This document shows positions 25,986 through 34,372 of a DNA stretch of 64,000 bases, piece after piece. Numbering within the stretch: the first letter of the stretch is position 1; each line of letters opens with the position of its first letter. Below the pieces are notes generated by a model that was given only the letters and a program-made list of their open reading frames with translations, was not told the origin of the DNA and ran no database searches. Both the position numbers and the translations under genes were made by a program. The stretch is taken from the NCBI RefSeq assembly GCF_007786475.1, contig NZ_VNJJ01000003.1, forward strand, positions 62,001-126,000. The letters run 5' to 3'. This stretch comes from Cohnella terricola. Lineage in GTDB: Bacteria > Bacillota > Bacilli > Paenibacillales > Paenibacillaceae.

Positions 25986-27478
25986 TTGTTTTCATTCCCT
26001 TCCGGACTCTGTTGGGACACTCTGCGAAGCAGCACCCGGCGCGGCAGCACGACAAGCGTATGTCGCAAGCGGCTAAGGTCAAGGGGAGATACGGCGGCCA
26101 AATAGGGCTGCCCGAGCGGGCGCAAAGTCGCCAGATGCAGATAGACCAGTATAATCCCGACCATAATCCCCAGACCTCCGAAAGTCGCCGCAATGAACAT
26201 TAGCGGGAATCTGAGAATTCGCAGCGCGATCGCCATATTGTATTGCGGAAGCGCGAAAGAGGCGATCCCCGTTAAGGCGACGACGATAACCATGACGGGC
26301 GAAGCGATCTGTGATTGAATGGCGGCTTGTCCGATGACAAGAGCTCCGACGATGCTAACGGCGGAACCGATCGGGCGCGGCAGGCGAATTCCGGCTTCTC
26401 TAAGCAACTCGAAGAAAAACTCCATTATGAGCGCTTCGACCATGGCCGGAAAAGGAATACCCTCCCGCGTGTTCAAGATGGCAAGAAGCAGTACGGTTGG
26501 AATCAGCTCCGAATGGAAGGTGGACAAAGCGATATAGGTACTCGGCAGCATGAGCGCAATGATAAACGCGGACACCCGAAGCAATCGGATTAACGACGAG
26601 AAAACCGTGCGGTAATAATAATCATCGTTGGCCAGGAAAAATTCCAAAAAAACGCCCGGACAAATGATTATCGAAGGGCTTCCGTCTACCATGGCGATGA
26701 TTTTGCCGTCGAGAAGGGCGGAAACGACCGAATCCGGGCGTTCCGTATAACGGACTTGGGGAAAGGGAGAATATCCCGAGTCTTCGATCCATTCCTCGAG
26801 GTAAGACGCCTCAAGTATTTCTTGCCGGTCGATTTTCGCGATCCGCTTGCGGAACTCGTCCAGAATCTCCGGTTTGACCGTTCCCGCCAAATAACCGTAA
26901 GCGATCTTGCGGCGGCTGAGCTCTCCCGCCGTCAAATATTCGAATTTCAACTGCGGGGTTTTCAGCAGGTTCCTTAACATGCCGACATTCCGGTCGACGT
27001 TCTCGATCGTGCTGATATGAGGTCCTTGCACGCTCGGCTCGGTAATCGGCTCAGATGTCTGGCGCTGCTCAACGTCCTTGGCGGAGTAAGCCAACGCTTT
27101 ATTCCAATCGTTAAAGAAGATGACGACTTTGCCGTCTAATACGCCGCTGACGGCTTGCCCGAGATTCTCCAACACTTCGACGGCCGGCGCTGCCGCTCCA
27201 TGATGCTCGAAAAAGAAAGCCACGTCTTCGACCGTAACCGTCGTTGCCGGGCCAAGCTCGTGAGGTACGAGATTTTGCAGCGCGTCTTTCAAGTAGTTAT
27301 GATGATTCGGTTTAATTAACGTCGTGAAATAAATGGATAACGCCGTTTGATCCCACTTGGGGCCGTAATGCCAACGGAAGATTTCCAGATCGCGGCAATC
27401 CACGAAACAAGTTTGCATATATTTAAGGTTTTCTTCCAGCAAAGAAGATACAGCGGCTTGGGAAGAAGTGGACTTCAT
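25982..27478 (-). CDS. Spore germinant receptor subunit A (GerA/SpoVAF family)
   Basis: A 498-residue membrane protein with a large N-terminal soluble region (about 1-290) and a C-terminal part with about five helices. Family signatures are LLDGKIIAMVDGSPSIIICP and FFFELLREAGIRLPRPIGS. Subunit A assembles with B and C as the germinant receptor that triggers spore germination. ATG 27478 is preceded by GGAAGGAG. It is the first gene of the operon and diverges from the TOMM gene pair. A sporulation promoter (sigma G type) is expected upstream, but I did not find a convincing one. Confidence 0.95.
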   Translation of the reverse strand: MKSTSSQAAVSSLLEENLKYMQTCFVDCRDLEIFRWHYGPKWDQTALSIYFTTLIKPNHHNYLKDALQNLVPHELGPATTVTVEDVAFFFEHHGAAAPAVEVLENLGQAVSGVLDGKVVIFFNDWNKALAYSAKDVEQRQTSEPITEPSVQGPHISTIENVDRNVGMLRNLLKTPQLKFEYLTAGELSRRKIAYGYLAGTVKPEILDEFRKRIAKIDRQEILEASYLEEWIEDSGYSPFPQVRYTERPDSVVSALLDGKIIAMVDGSPSIIICPGVFLEFFLANDDYYYRTVFSSLIRLLRVSAFIIALMLPSTYIALSTFHSELIPTVLLLAILNTREGIPFPAMVEALIMEFFFELLREAGIRLPRPIGSAVSIVGALVIGQAAIQSQIASPVMVIVVALTGIASFALPQYNMAIALRILRFPLMFIAATFGGLGIMVGIILVYLHLATLRPLGQPYLAAVSPLDLSRLRHTLVVLPRRVLLRRVSQQSPEGNENK

Positions 27479-27665
27479 CTCGTTCGCTCTCCTTCCAATA
27501 AAAGGATGCCTATGGCATTGATATCTTTTCCCAGCTCAATGAAATATATTCGGATATATCATGTACGGAGCGAGGAGTACACCCTCGCCTGCTACGGCAT
27601 ATATTGGCCATAGGCGGGCTAACGTCTAGCTTCTGCCTACTTCAGGAGAAGGGTAGGCGTTTCAA

Positions 27666-29198
27666 ATGGTGATGTTGCCGGATGTTGCAGCGGGTAAACA
27701 AGATTCGCTAACCGGAATCAAAGTTGCGGCGATCGGGGCGGGAAGCTTCTTGGACTCTCTGGTCGCGGCGTTGATGAAAACCGGATTCGATCAAATCTAT
27801 ACCGTCGTCATCGATTCATCGTCTGAATCCGAACATGTGACGTCATGGCATAAGCTTGTCCGACCTGCGGATTGGATATTGTATGTCAGCCAGCAATTCG
27901 ATCCGGAAGAAATCCGCGCGATTGACACGGCTTGCAGAGAAGAGGGAAAAAGTCTCCTTGTCGCAACGTATATCGGCCAATTCGGCATCGCGGGTCCAAT
28001 GGTTCGACCGGACTCCGAAGCAAGCTGGGATTCCGCATGGAGACGATTGCACCGCTCCGCTGTTGGCGAAGATCAGATGGATTCGATCGCCAGCATGGCC
28101 GTTCTTCCCATGTTGGCTAATCTTCTCGTAATAGATATGCATAGAGCAATTACGGGATTAACAGAACCTTTATTATCGGACCGAATCTTTATGCTGGATT
28201 TGAACACGCTTGAAGGAAGCTATCATTCTCTTATGCCGCGACCGCTAGCTGTTTCGTCCATCGCGATCGAACAAATCGATCCAATTGAGGCTGCGACTCG
28301 CCAGAGCAACGATCGGGCTAGCGATTCCGAAGCGTTCATGACCTTCATGCAGCGGATCACGTCGCCCCGAACCGGAATATTGCATCTGTGGGATGAAGGC
28401 GATTTGACCCAGCTTCCGATCTCCCAGTGCCGCGCGCAAGCGGCAGATCCGTTGTCGGAAGGGCCTGCGGACTTGCTCCCGCTTATCATCCGATCGGGGC
28501 TGACGCATTGGGAAGCCCGTAAAGAAGCCGCATTGGCCGCGATTAAAGATTACGTATCCGTGATGCTGGATCATACGGACTATCCTGGCAAGGCGGATCT
28601 AATGGGAAGCATGGAAGTCGGGGCGGGGGAGACGGCAGCAGAAGCCGTGCATCGCGGTCTGTCGAAATGTTTGGAGAAGCTGCTGCGAACAAGAAAGTCC
28701 GAAGGGGAGCTGGCCATCGTTAAAGCAGAAAGTGGCCACGTCGAAGATAGTCGCTGCCGCTTTTATTTAAAGGCATTAAAGACGATGCAACATGATCTTT
28801 CGTTCGGATTAGGGGAGGAATTGTTCGGTCTTCCGGTCATCTGGGCGGGCACGCGCGACGGATGGTACGGCAGCCCGGGGATAAACAAAACGGCGGCAAT
28901 CCGATCGGCGCTGCAGCAGATACTACACATTGCGCAGAATCCATTTTTAAAGCCGCTTCTGCAATATGGGGATCAAATCGACCTCTTGATCAAGCAGGCG
29001 CCCTCGGCGGTACCGCAGATCATCGACGCGTTATCGGAAAACGCCGATTTGACCGAGGATCTGACAGAAGCATTCCGTATATTAAAACGCAATGGCGCGA
29101 GAGTTGTGATTTATCGTATAACTGTCGAGCCTGATTTGAATTCTTTACCGGGTTATCTGTATGGCATCATGCTCGAAAAGGAGGCACCGCCGGTATGA
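27666..29198 (+). CDS. Putative thiazole-containing bacteriocin maturation protein
   Basis: A 510-residue protein with an E1/ThiF-like Rossmann N-terminus (IKVAAIGAGSFLDSLVAALM) and otherwise poorly conserved. It matches my memory of the family annotated as a putative thiazole-containing bacteriocin maturation protein, found in Bacillales next to YcaO cyclodehydratases. No zinc Cys pairs or catalytic ThiF residues are evident, so it is more likely a binding or scaffold protein than an active E1 enzyme. It overlaps the next gene by four bases (ATGA), giving a coupled two-gene unit. No precursor peptide gene with a Cys/Ser/Thr-rich core is visible nearby. Confidence 0.75.
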   Translation: MVMLPDVAAGKQDSLTGIKVAAIGAGSFLDSLVAALMKTGFDQIYTVVIDSSSESEHVTSWHKLVRPADWILYVSQQFDPEEIRAIDTACREEGKSLLVATYIGQFGIAGPMVRPDSEASWDSAWRRLHRSAVGEDQMDSIASMAVLPMLANLLVIDMHRAITGLTEPLLSDRIFMLDLNTLEGSYHSLMPRPLAVSSIAIEQIDPIEAATRQSNDRASDSEAFMTFMQRITSPRTGILHLWDEGDLTQLPISQCRAQAADPLSEGPADLLPLIIRSGLTHWEARKEAALAAIKDYVSVMLDHTDYPGKADLMGSMEVGAGETAAEAVHRGLSKCLEKLLRTRKSEGELAIVKAESGHVEDSRCRFYLKALKTMQHDLSFGLGEELFGLPVIWAGTRDGWYGSPGINKTAAIRSALQQILHIAQNPFLKPLLQYGDQIDLLIKQAPSAVPQIIDALSENADLTEDLTEAFRILKRNGARVVIYRITVEPDLNSLPGYLYGIMLEKEAPPV

Positions 29199-31093
29199 GT
29201 GAAGTCGTGGCGATCATCGGCAACGGCAAATTAGCCCAAACGGTCGGCGAATTATTATCTGAATACGTAACGGTCGCGCGACTGAACGGATTCGACAACG
29301 GGATTCCCGAATCGGTGCGATTGGTGCTCGCGCTCTCCGACGAGTGGCGTCCCCGCGAGTATGAACAGATCGAGTCGGAAATGCGCCGAATCGGTCTTCC
29401 TTGGCTGCGGGGCTGCCTCATTCACGACGAGGGCGTGGTCGGACCGTTGGTCCAACCTGGCAAGCCCGGTTGCTCGCAATGCGCGGAGCTAAGGAGCAAT
29501 ACGGCCGGACGGGATCGCGAACAGAACCTTGAAATTCAAATGTCACTATTGCTGCATGGCACGGTACCTCCAATGTCGTCGGTTTCTTGGTTCGGCATCG
29601 AGCAGACAAGCTGCTTGATTGCGGCGGAAGTTTGGAGGATGCTTCATGGGAAACCCGTTCAAACGGTGCATGCGGTGTACTTCGTTAATCTCCGGTCGCT
29701 GGAAAGCGCGTTGCATCCTTTTGTACCGGACTCTGCATGCCCTTATTGCGGAAATCGGCCGCTTGATTCGGAGGAGAACGCCAAAATCGTCTTGCAGCCG
29801 AGTCCCAAGTTGGATGCCGAAGCCTATCGAATCAGATCGCTGGACGGCAAGGTTGATAAGCTGAAGAAAGAATATGTGAATGAACGGACTGGCCTTTTTA
29901 ACCGGATCTCGATCGATTTACAGTCTCCTTACGCGAACGCCTTCGTGAATCTGCCGGCTCCGGGAGGAGACGAACCGACGGCGGGACGCTCCCATTCTTA
30001 TGCGCATAGCGTGCTGACCGCGATGCTTGAAGGGCTGGAAAGATATTGCGGCATCTATCCTAGGGGTAAAATAACGACCGTTCACGACTCGTATCGCCGC
30101 TTGTCCGATCGGGCGCTTCATCCCGGCGAGACTGGGCTTTATAGCGCGGAACAATATGCCCATGAAGATTTTCCGTTGCGGCCATTCGATCCCGATCGTC
30201 CGCTAAATTGGGTGTGGGGTTACTCTATGATGCAAGAACGCCCGATTCTCGTTCCCGAACAATTGGCTTATTACAGCTCGGGTACGGGCGATGCCTTTGT
30301 CATCGAGGGTTCGAACGGCTGCGCACTGGGAAGCAGTTTGGAAGAAGCGATATTATATGGCGTTATGGAGGTCGTGGAACGAGATGCGTTTTTAATGGCC
30401 TGGTACGCGCGCCATGCGATTCCCAAGCTTGACCCTTATTCGTCCGGGGATGCGGAACTGCAGCTCATGATCGAGCGATTGCAGGCCGTGTCGGGATACG
30501 ACGTGCACTTATTTAACGCGACGACGGAAAACCGGATTCCCAGCATATGGGCCATTGCCAAAAACAGAACGACAAAAGGGGCTCATCTCTTTTGCGCGGG
30601 AGGCGCCCACCTCGACCCGGTCAGAGCCGCGAAGAGCGCGATTCTGGAAACGGCGGGCAATATCGTGTACGCAAGCGAAGAGCTTGCCCGGAACGAAGAA
30701 ACGCATCGCGCGATGCTGACCGATCCCGATCTTGTCACGCGGATGGAAGATCATGTGTTATTGTATGGAAATCCCGAAGCGGAGGAACGTTTAAGTTTCC
30801 TCCTCGATCGGAACGATCCGCCGCGGTCGTTCACTGAAGAGTTCGGGTCGAAGGTATTCAACGCCGATCTGACGGACGACCTTAAAGACGTTCTTAACCG
30901 CTTCCGGACGCTGCAATTAGACGTCATTGTAATTGATCAAACAGCACCCGAGATTAGAGGTAACGGACTTTATTGCGTAAAAATTCTCATTCCGGGCATG
31001 CTGCCGATGTCTTTCGGACATCGAATGGTCCGTTTATCCGGCTTGAAAAGGGCGCCAACCGAATTGAATCCTTTTCCTCATCCATTTCCTTAA
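29195..31093 (+). CDS. TOMM cyclodehydratase, fused E1-like and YcaO domains
   Basis: A 632-residue fusion. Residues 1-200 resemble the C-type partner of azoline synthetases with a zinc tetrathiolate (Cys93, Cys96 in CSQC and Cys182, Cys185 in CPYC). Residues 230-632 are a YcaO domain (AMLEGLERYCGIYPRG, then ALGSSLEEAILYGVMEVVER, which bind ATP), ending in the proline-rich tail NPFPHPFP typical of azoline-forming YcaO enzymes. It would cyclise Cys, Ser or Thr in a ribosomal peptide to thiazoline/oxazoline rings. No FMN dehydrogenase or protease gene is adjacent. It is the second gene of the pair with the maturation protein. Confidence 0.87.
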   Translation: MSEVVAIIGNGKLAQTVGELLSEYVTVARLNGFDNGIPESVRLVLALSDEWRPREYEQIESEMRRIGLPWLRGCLIHDEGVVGPLVQPGKPGCSQCAELRSNTAGRDREQNLEIQMSLLLHGTVPPMSSVSWFGIEQTSCLIAAEVWRMLHGKPVQTVHAVYFVNLRSLESALHPFVPDSACPYCGNRPLDSEENAKIVLQPSPKLDAEAYRIRSLDGKVDKLKKEYVNERTGLFNRISIDLQSPYANAFVNLPAPGGDEPTAGRSHSYAHSVLTAMLEGLERYCGIYPRGKITTVHDSYRRLSDRALHPGETGLYSAEQYAHEDFPLRPFDPDRPLNWVWGYSMMQERPILVPEQLAYYSSGTGDAFVIEGSNGCALGSSLEEAILYGVMEVVERDAFLMAWYARHAIPKLDPYSSGDAELQLMIERLQAVSGYDVHLFNATTENRIPSIWAIAKNRTTKGAHLFCAGGAHLDPVRAAKSAILETAGNIVYASEELARNEETHRAMLTDPDLVTRMEDHVLLYGNPEAEERLSFLLDRNDPPRSFTEEFGSKVFNADLTDDLKDVLNRFRTLQLDVIVIDQTAPEIRGNGLYCVKILIPGMLPMSFGHRMVRLSGLKRAPTELNPFPHPFP

Positions 31094-31219
31094 CCCCGTT
31101 AATAGTCAAGCGCGGAAGTTGGCGAGCATCTGTGTGAATGCACTGACCGTATGTACATCCCCGCATAATTTATCAGGGTGATACACAATCACAAATATGG
31201 AAACCGGGTGGTGAAAACG

Positions 31220-31321
31220 ATGGGCTTCGTCGGATCTTGTGGAGGTGGCATGCAAGCCGCTGCATTCGTATTAGTACTCTTCATTCTGTTGGTCATCATT
31301 TTGCGGGCAGGATTCTTCTAA
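31220..31321 (+). CDS. Tiny membrane protein, YjcZ family, copy 1
   Basis: A 33-residue peptide: a Gly/Cys head (MGFVGSCGGGMQ), then one transmembrane helix (AAAFVLVLFILLVIILRAGFF). This is the layout of the YjcZ tiny transmembrane family of Bacillales, many of which are made in sporulation. The gene starts ATG 31220 behind GGGTGGTG; a GTG at 31211 is possible. It is 127 bp after the TOMM gene. Copy 2 follows at 31573 with nearly the same DNA. Confidence 0.85.
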   Translation: MGFVGSCGGGMQAAAFVLVLFILLVIILRAGFF

Positions 31322-31413
31322 TCGAGTATAGTCATCCGTTATCGACTGACTAATGCCGGCTCGCGCTGCAGCTTCGGATGGAGACTAGAGCGTAACCGGT
31401 AAGCCGGTGCACG

Positions 31414-31462
31414 GCACATTCATTCCCGTGCGGTTACCCAGGTTTTGCGGGAATGATTGTGC
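31414..31462. other. Intergenic hairpin between the two YjcZ genes
   Basis: GCACATTCATTCCCG and CGGGAATGATTGTGC form a stem with one mismatch around a 19-base loop. It lacks a T-run on either strand, so termination is uncertain. The rest of 31322-31572 shows only the GTGAT repeat described separately. Confidence 0.5.
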
Positions 31463-31538
31463 TTGTGCGGAATTATCACCAATCTGTGCTAATGTACTGG
31501 CAATATAATGAACTAGTCATAATCTAAAAGGGTGATAT

Positions 31539-31552
31539 CCATCACACAAAAC
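31539..31552. promoter_or_regulatory. GTGAT...ATCAC inverted repeat upstream of YjcZ copy 2
   Basis: GTGAT-ATCC-ATCAC lies about 20 bases before the start of YjcZ copy 2, and GTGAT-ACACA-ATCAC lies at the same place before copy 1 (about 31179-31193). Both are preceded by an A-rich stretch and followed by the GGGTGGTGAAA ribosome binding region. It could be an operator or an mRNA hairpin. Confidence 0.4.
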
Positions 31553-31572
31553 GACAACGGGTGGTGAAACGT

Positions 31573-31704
31573 ATGGGTTATCCTGTTGGTGGCGTAGGAA
31601 CCGGATCTTGTGGAGGTTATGGTGGCATGCAAGCAGCTGCATTCGTATTAGTGCTCTTCATTCTGTTGGTCATCATCCTGCGGGCCGGATTCGGGGGCTA
31701 CTAA
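31573..31704 (+). CDS. Tiny membrane protein, YjcZ family, copy 2
   Basis: A 43-residue peptide: a Gly-rich head with one Cys (MGYPVGGVGTGSCGGYGGMQ), the same transmembrane segment as copy 1 and a GFGGY tail. ATG 31573 follows GGGTGGTGAAACGT. The transmembrane coding DNA differs from copy 1 at only a few bases, so this is a recent duplication. Family members are abundant in sporulating Bacillales and localise to membranes; no precise role is known. Confidence 0.88.
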   Translation: MGYPVGGVGTGSCGGYGGMQAAAFVLVLFILLVIILRAGFGGY

Positions 31705-31791
31705 TCGTAAAATGAATTGAATTTGATTTTACGCCCCATTGATTTTGTCTCCCGCACCGTTTTCCGGATGGCGAATCTTGGATATCGGTTT

Positions 31792-31829
31792 AACCCCAAT
31801 CGGCGGCTCAACGCCGAATGGGGTTTTTT
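31792..31829 (+). terminator. Terminator after YjcZ copy 2
   Basis: AACCCCAATCGGCG / CGCCGAATGGGGTT with a six-base loop, then TTTT. Confidence 0.9.
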
Positions 31830-31914
31830 CTTACGGAAATGGTGTGATTTGTGATCAAAGAAATGACTGCCTGCGCGTACATATAAATAAATGGACGAAA
31901 AGGGAGCAAGGTCG

Positions 31915-32655
31915 ATGAGAGCGAAAACGATCGGATTGCTTAGCTTAATCATAGTCGTCTCGATCTTGAATATCGTTGTTTTCTCGCCCGGACTGGTCGG
32001 GTTGAAGATCGGCGAAGATGCTCTCTCTTCGGCAGTCGGCGCTACGTTGCCGCTAGCCAGCGTGCTTGCATTGATATACGGGATTTATACGCTGATCTTT
32101 AAGTCGCCTGTGGAAATGCCAATTAAGCAAATTCGAACGCATGACGACTATGTGCAAGCATTAAGCGTATATCGGCGATTAAAAGCGCTGGGAGACGATG
32201 TCGCGCTCGGTCTTGAACAGCTTGAACGGATGAGGAAAAAACAAGCGGCGCTGACGGATGTTCTTATGCAGAGGTTTCGGCCGGACGAAATCAGCTACGG
32301 GAAGTTCGATTCGGCTATTCGCGAAGTAGCGAGCCTGTTTTATCTGAACGTCAGGAACGTCTTGAACAGGCTTCGGCTATTCGACGAGTCGGATCTCGCT
32401 CGGGTAAGCGGGCCGAAGACGTTCCGGCTGTCTGAGGAAATTGTGCGGGAGAAGACGGAGCTGGCGAACGGATACGTGATCTTCGTGAAGCAGGCGATTG
32501 GGACGAACGAGGAGATTTTGTTGAAGCTGGACCGATTGCTTCTCGAAATCTCGCGCCTGGATGAGTTCGATCCAGGAGACATCGAGAATATGTCTTGCAT
32601 GCAAGAAATAGACTCATTAATCAAACATACGAAATTATACAGAAGCGAGGGGTGA
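31915..32655 (+). CDS. Unrecognised membrane protein, first gene of the SBP-VWA/TelA operon
   Basis: A 246-residue protein with two N-terminal transmembrane helices (IGLLSLIIVVSILNIVVF and AVGATLPLASVLALIYGIYT) and a long helical cytoplasmic part rich in Arg, Leu and Glu. I do not recognise a named family. ATG 31915 lies behind GGGAGCAAGG; an in-frame ATG at 31891 is less well placed. It is six bases before the next start, so it is co-transcribed with the VWA protein and TelA. It probably works in the same membrane stress system. Confidence 0.8.
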   Translation: MRAKTIGLLSLIIVVSILNIVVFSPGLVGLKIGEDALSSAVGATLPLASVLALIYGIYTLIFKSPVEMPIKQIRTHDDYVQALSVYRRLKALGDDVALGLEQLERMRKKQAALTDVLMQRFRPDEISYGKFDSAIREVASLFYLNVRNVLNRLRLFDESDLARVSGPKTFRLSEEIVREKTELANGYVIFVKQAIGTNEEILLKLDRLLLEISRLDEFDPGDIENMSCMQEIDSLIKHTKLYRSEG

Positions 32656-32660
32656 GAGGA

Positions 32661-34349
32661 GTGGCGAAACAGCGTACATTTTTCCTGTTGTCGGGTTTGA
32701 TTCTCGTTGTCGTATTCGCCGTTGTATATTACGGGGTGAACCTGACTTCCAATCTGGGAAAATCCAAATCGCAAGTCACGTCCGAGAACGCAAGCAAACG
32801 ACTAAACAAGCTGTATTCGGGGATATCCGTAAAGAAGGCGGAGCCGATCAAGGGGCAGATCGATCTGGATCCGGCCGATGTCGCGGCATCGCTTCCCGAT
32901 ATCTCGAAGTACCCAATCGCCGTTGACAACACGACCGAGCTGTTCGCGGAAATTTTCTCGTCCACGGAGAAATCGGGTAGCGGAGTAGACGGGTGGCTAA
33001 CCGATGTCGCAACCGAATTCAACAAGGCGAATATCCAGGTGGACGGCCAAGCAGCTTCCGTTAAAGTTCGCAATATCGCTTCCGGAACGGCCGCCGACTA
33101 TATCAAATCAGGGAAATATGTCCCCGACGCCTTCACGCCTTCGAACGAGTTATGGGGAGAGATGGTCAAGGCAAGCGGCGTCAAGACGAACATGGTTGCC
33201 AAGCGCCTCGCGGGGAATGTTCCGGGCATCGTCATCGCCAAGGCGAAGTACGACGCGTTAGTGGAAAAGTACGGAGCGGTCAACGTCAAGACGATAACCG
33301 ACGCGATCGCGAATAACGAGTTCGCGATGGGGTATACCGATCCGTTCGCCAGCTCGACCGGCTTAAACTTCCTTGTAACCGCGCTTACCTCCTTCGACAG
33401 CGCCGACATGCTGAGCGAGAAAGCCATTCAAGGCTTCGAGAAATTCCAGGCCAACGTTCCTTTCGTCGCTTCGACGACGATCCAGATGCGCGATGCCGCC
33501 AAGTCCGGCATGCTGGATGGGTTCGTGTTGGAATATCAGACTTACGTTAATGCCGCCGAACTGGAAAGCGGGTACGTGTTTACCCCATTTGGCACGAGAC
33601 ACGACAGTCCGTTATATGCTTTAGGCGATCTCCCTAAGGAGAAGCTCGGCGTCGTGAAGAAGTTCGCGGAATTCATCGCGCAAGAGAAGTATCAGAAGCT
33701 GGCCGCGGAGAGGGGTTTCAATCAACTCGAGGATTACAAATCGGAGCTTCCCGCGGTCAGCGGAGATCAGCTGTCATCCGCGCAAAGGCTGTGGAAGGAG
33801 AAGAAGGACGGAAGCAAACCGATTGCCGCCGTATTCGTCGCTGACGTATCCGGAAGCATGGACGGAGAGCCCTTAAATCGTCTTAAAGAGTCATTGTTAA
33901 AAGGACAGAAATATTTGGGAAGAAACAACAGCATCGGCTTGGTTTCTTATTCTAACGACGTCACGATCAATCTGCCGATCGCCAAGTACGACACGATCCA
34001 GCAATCGCTGTTCGTCGGCGCGGTAAATAGTCTTCAGGCGGGCGGTGGAACGGCTACATTCGATGCCATTCTCGTCGCGCTTAAAATGCTGCAAGACGAA
34101 TCCGCGGCCAATCCGAATAGCAAACCGCTCGTTTTCGTTCTGAGCGACGGGGAGACGAACGAGGGGAATTCGCTTAATGACATTAAAGAACTAATCGAGC
34201 TTTACAAAGTTCCGATTTATACCGTCGGCTACAACGCCAATATCAAAGCGCTACAGAACATCTCCAGCATCAACGAAGCAGCCAGCATCAACGCGGACAC
34301 GGATGACGTCGTCTACAAGCTCGGCAATTTATTTAACGTGCAGCTGTAA
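32661..34349 (+). CDS. Membrane-anchored substrate-binding-like and VWA domain protein
   Basis: A 562-residue protein: N-terminal anchor (residues 6-25), a type-2 periplasmic-binding-protein-like region (about 90-370, with GSGVDGWLTDVATEFNKA and ASGTAADYIKSGKYVPDAF), then a von Willebrand A domain from about 385. The VWA metal site is complete: Asp395-X-Ser397-X-Ser399 (DVSGSMD), with GGGTATFDA and LSDGETNEG as later metal-site loops. It starts at GTG 32661 behind GAGAGGA. The anchor and the binding domain suggest it faces outside. It lies between a membrane protein and TelA, and the ligand is unknown. Confidence 0.85.
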   Translation: MAKQRTFFLLSGLILVVVFAVVYYGVNLTSNLGKSKSQVTSENASKRLNKLYSGISVKKAEPIKGQIDLDPADVAASLPDISKYPIAVDNTTELFAEIFSSTEKSGSGVDGWLTDVATEFNKANIQVDGQAASVKVRNIASGTAADYIKSGKYVPDAFTPSNELWGEMVKASGVKTNMVAKRLAGNVPGIVIAKAKYDALVEKYGAVNVKTITDAIANNEFAMGYTDPFASSTGLNFLVTALTSFDSADMLSEKAIQGFEKFQANVPFVASTTIQMRDAAKSGMLDGFVLEYQTYVNAAELESGYVFTPFGTRHDSPLYALGDLPKEKLGVVKKFAEFIAQEKYQKLAAERGFNQLEDYKSELPAVSGDQLSSAQRLWKEKKDGSKPIAAVFVADVSGSMDGEPLNRLKESLLKGQKYLGRNNSIGLVSYSNDVTINLPIAKYDTIQQSLFVGAVNSLQAGGGTATFDAILVALKMLQDESAANPNSKPLVFVLSDGETNEGNSLNDIKELIELYKVPIYTVGYNANIKALQNISSINEAASINADTDDVVYKLGNLFNVQL

Positions 34350-34372
34350 TTCGATATTGGAGGAGGAAAAGT

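Noticed and set aside
31220..31704. The two tiny Cys/Gly peptides as precursors of the TOMM enzymes
   Set aside because: They fit the YjcZ transmembrane family; the head has a single Cys and no long leader plus core. Not fully excluded.
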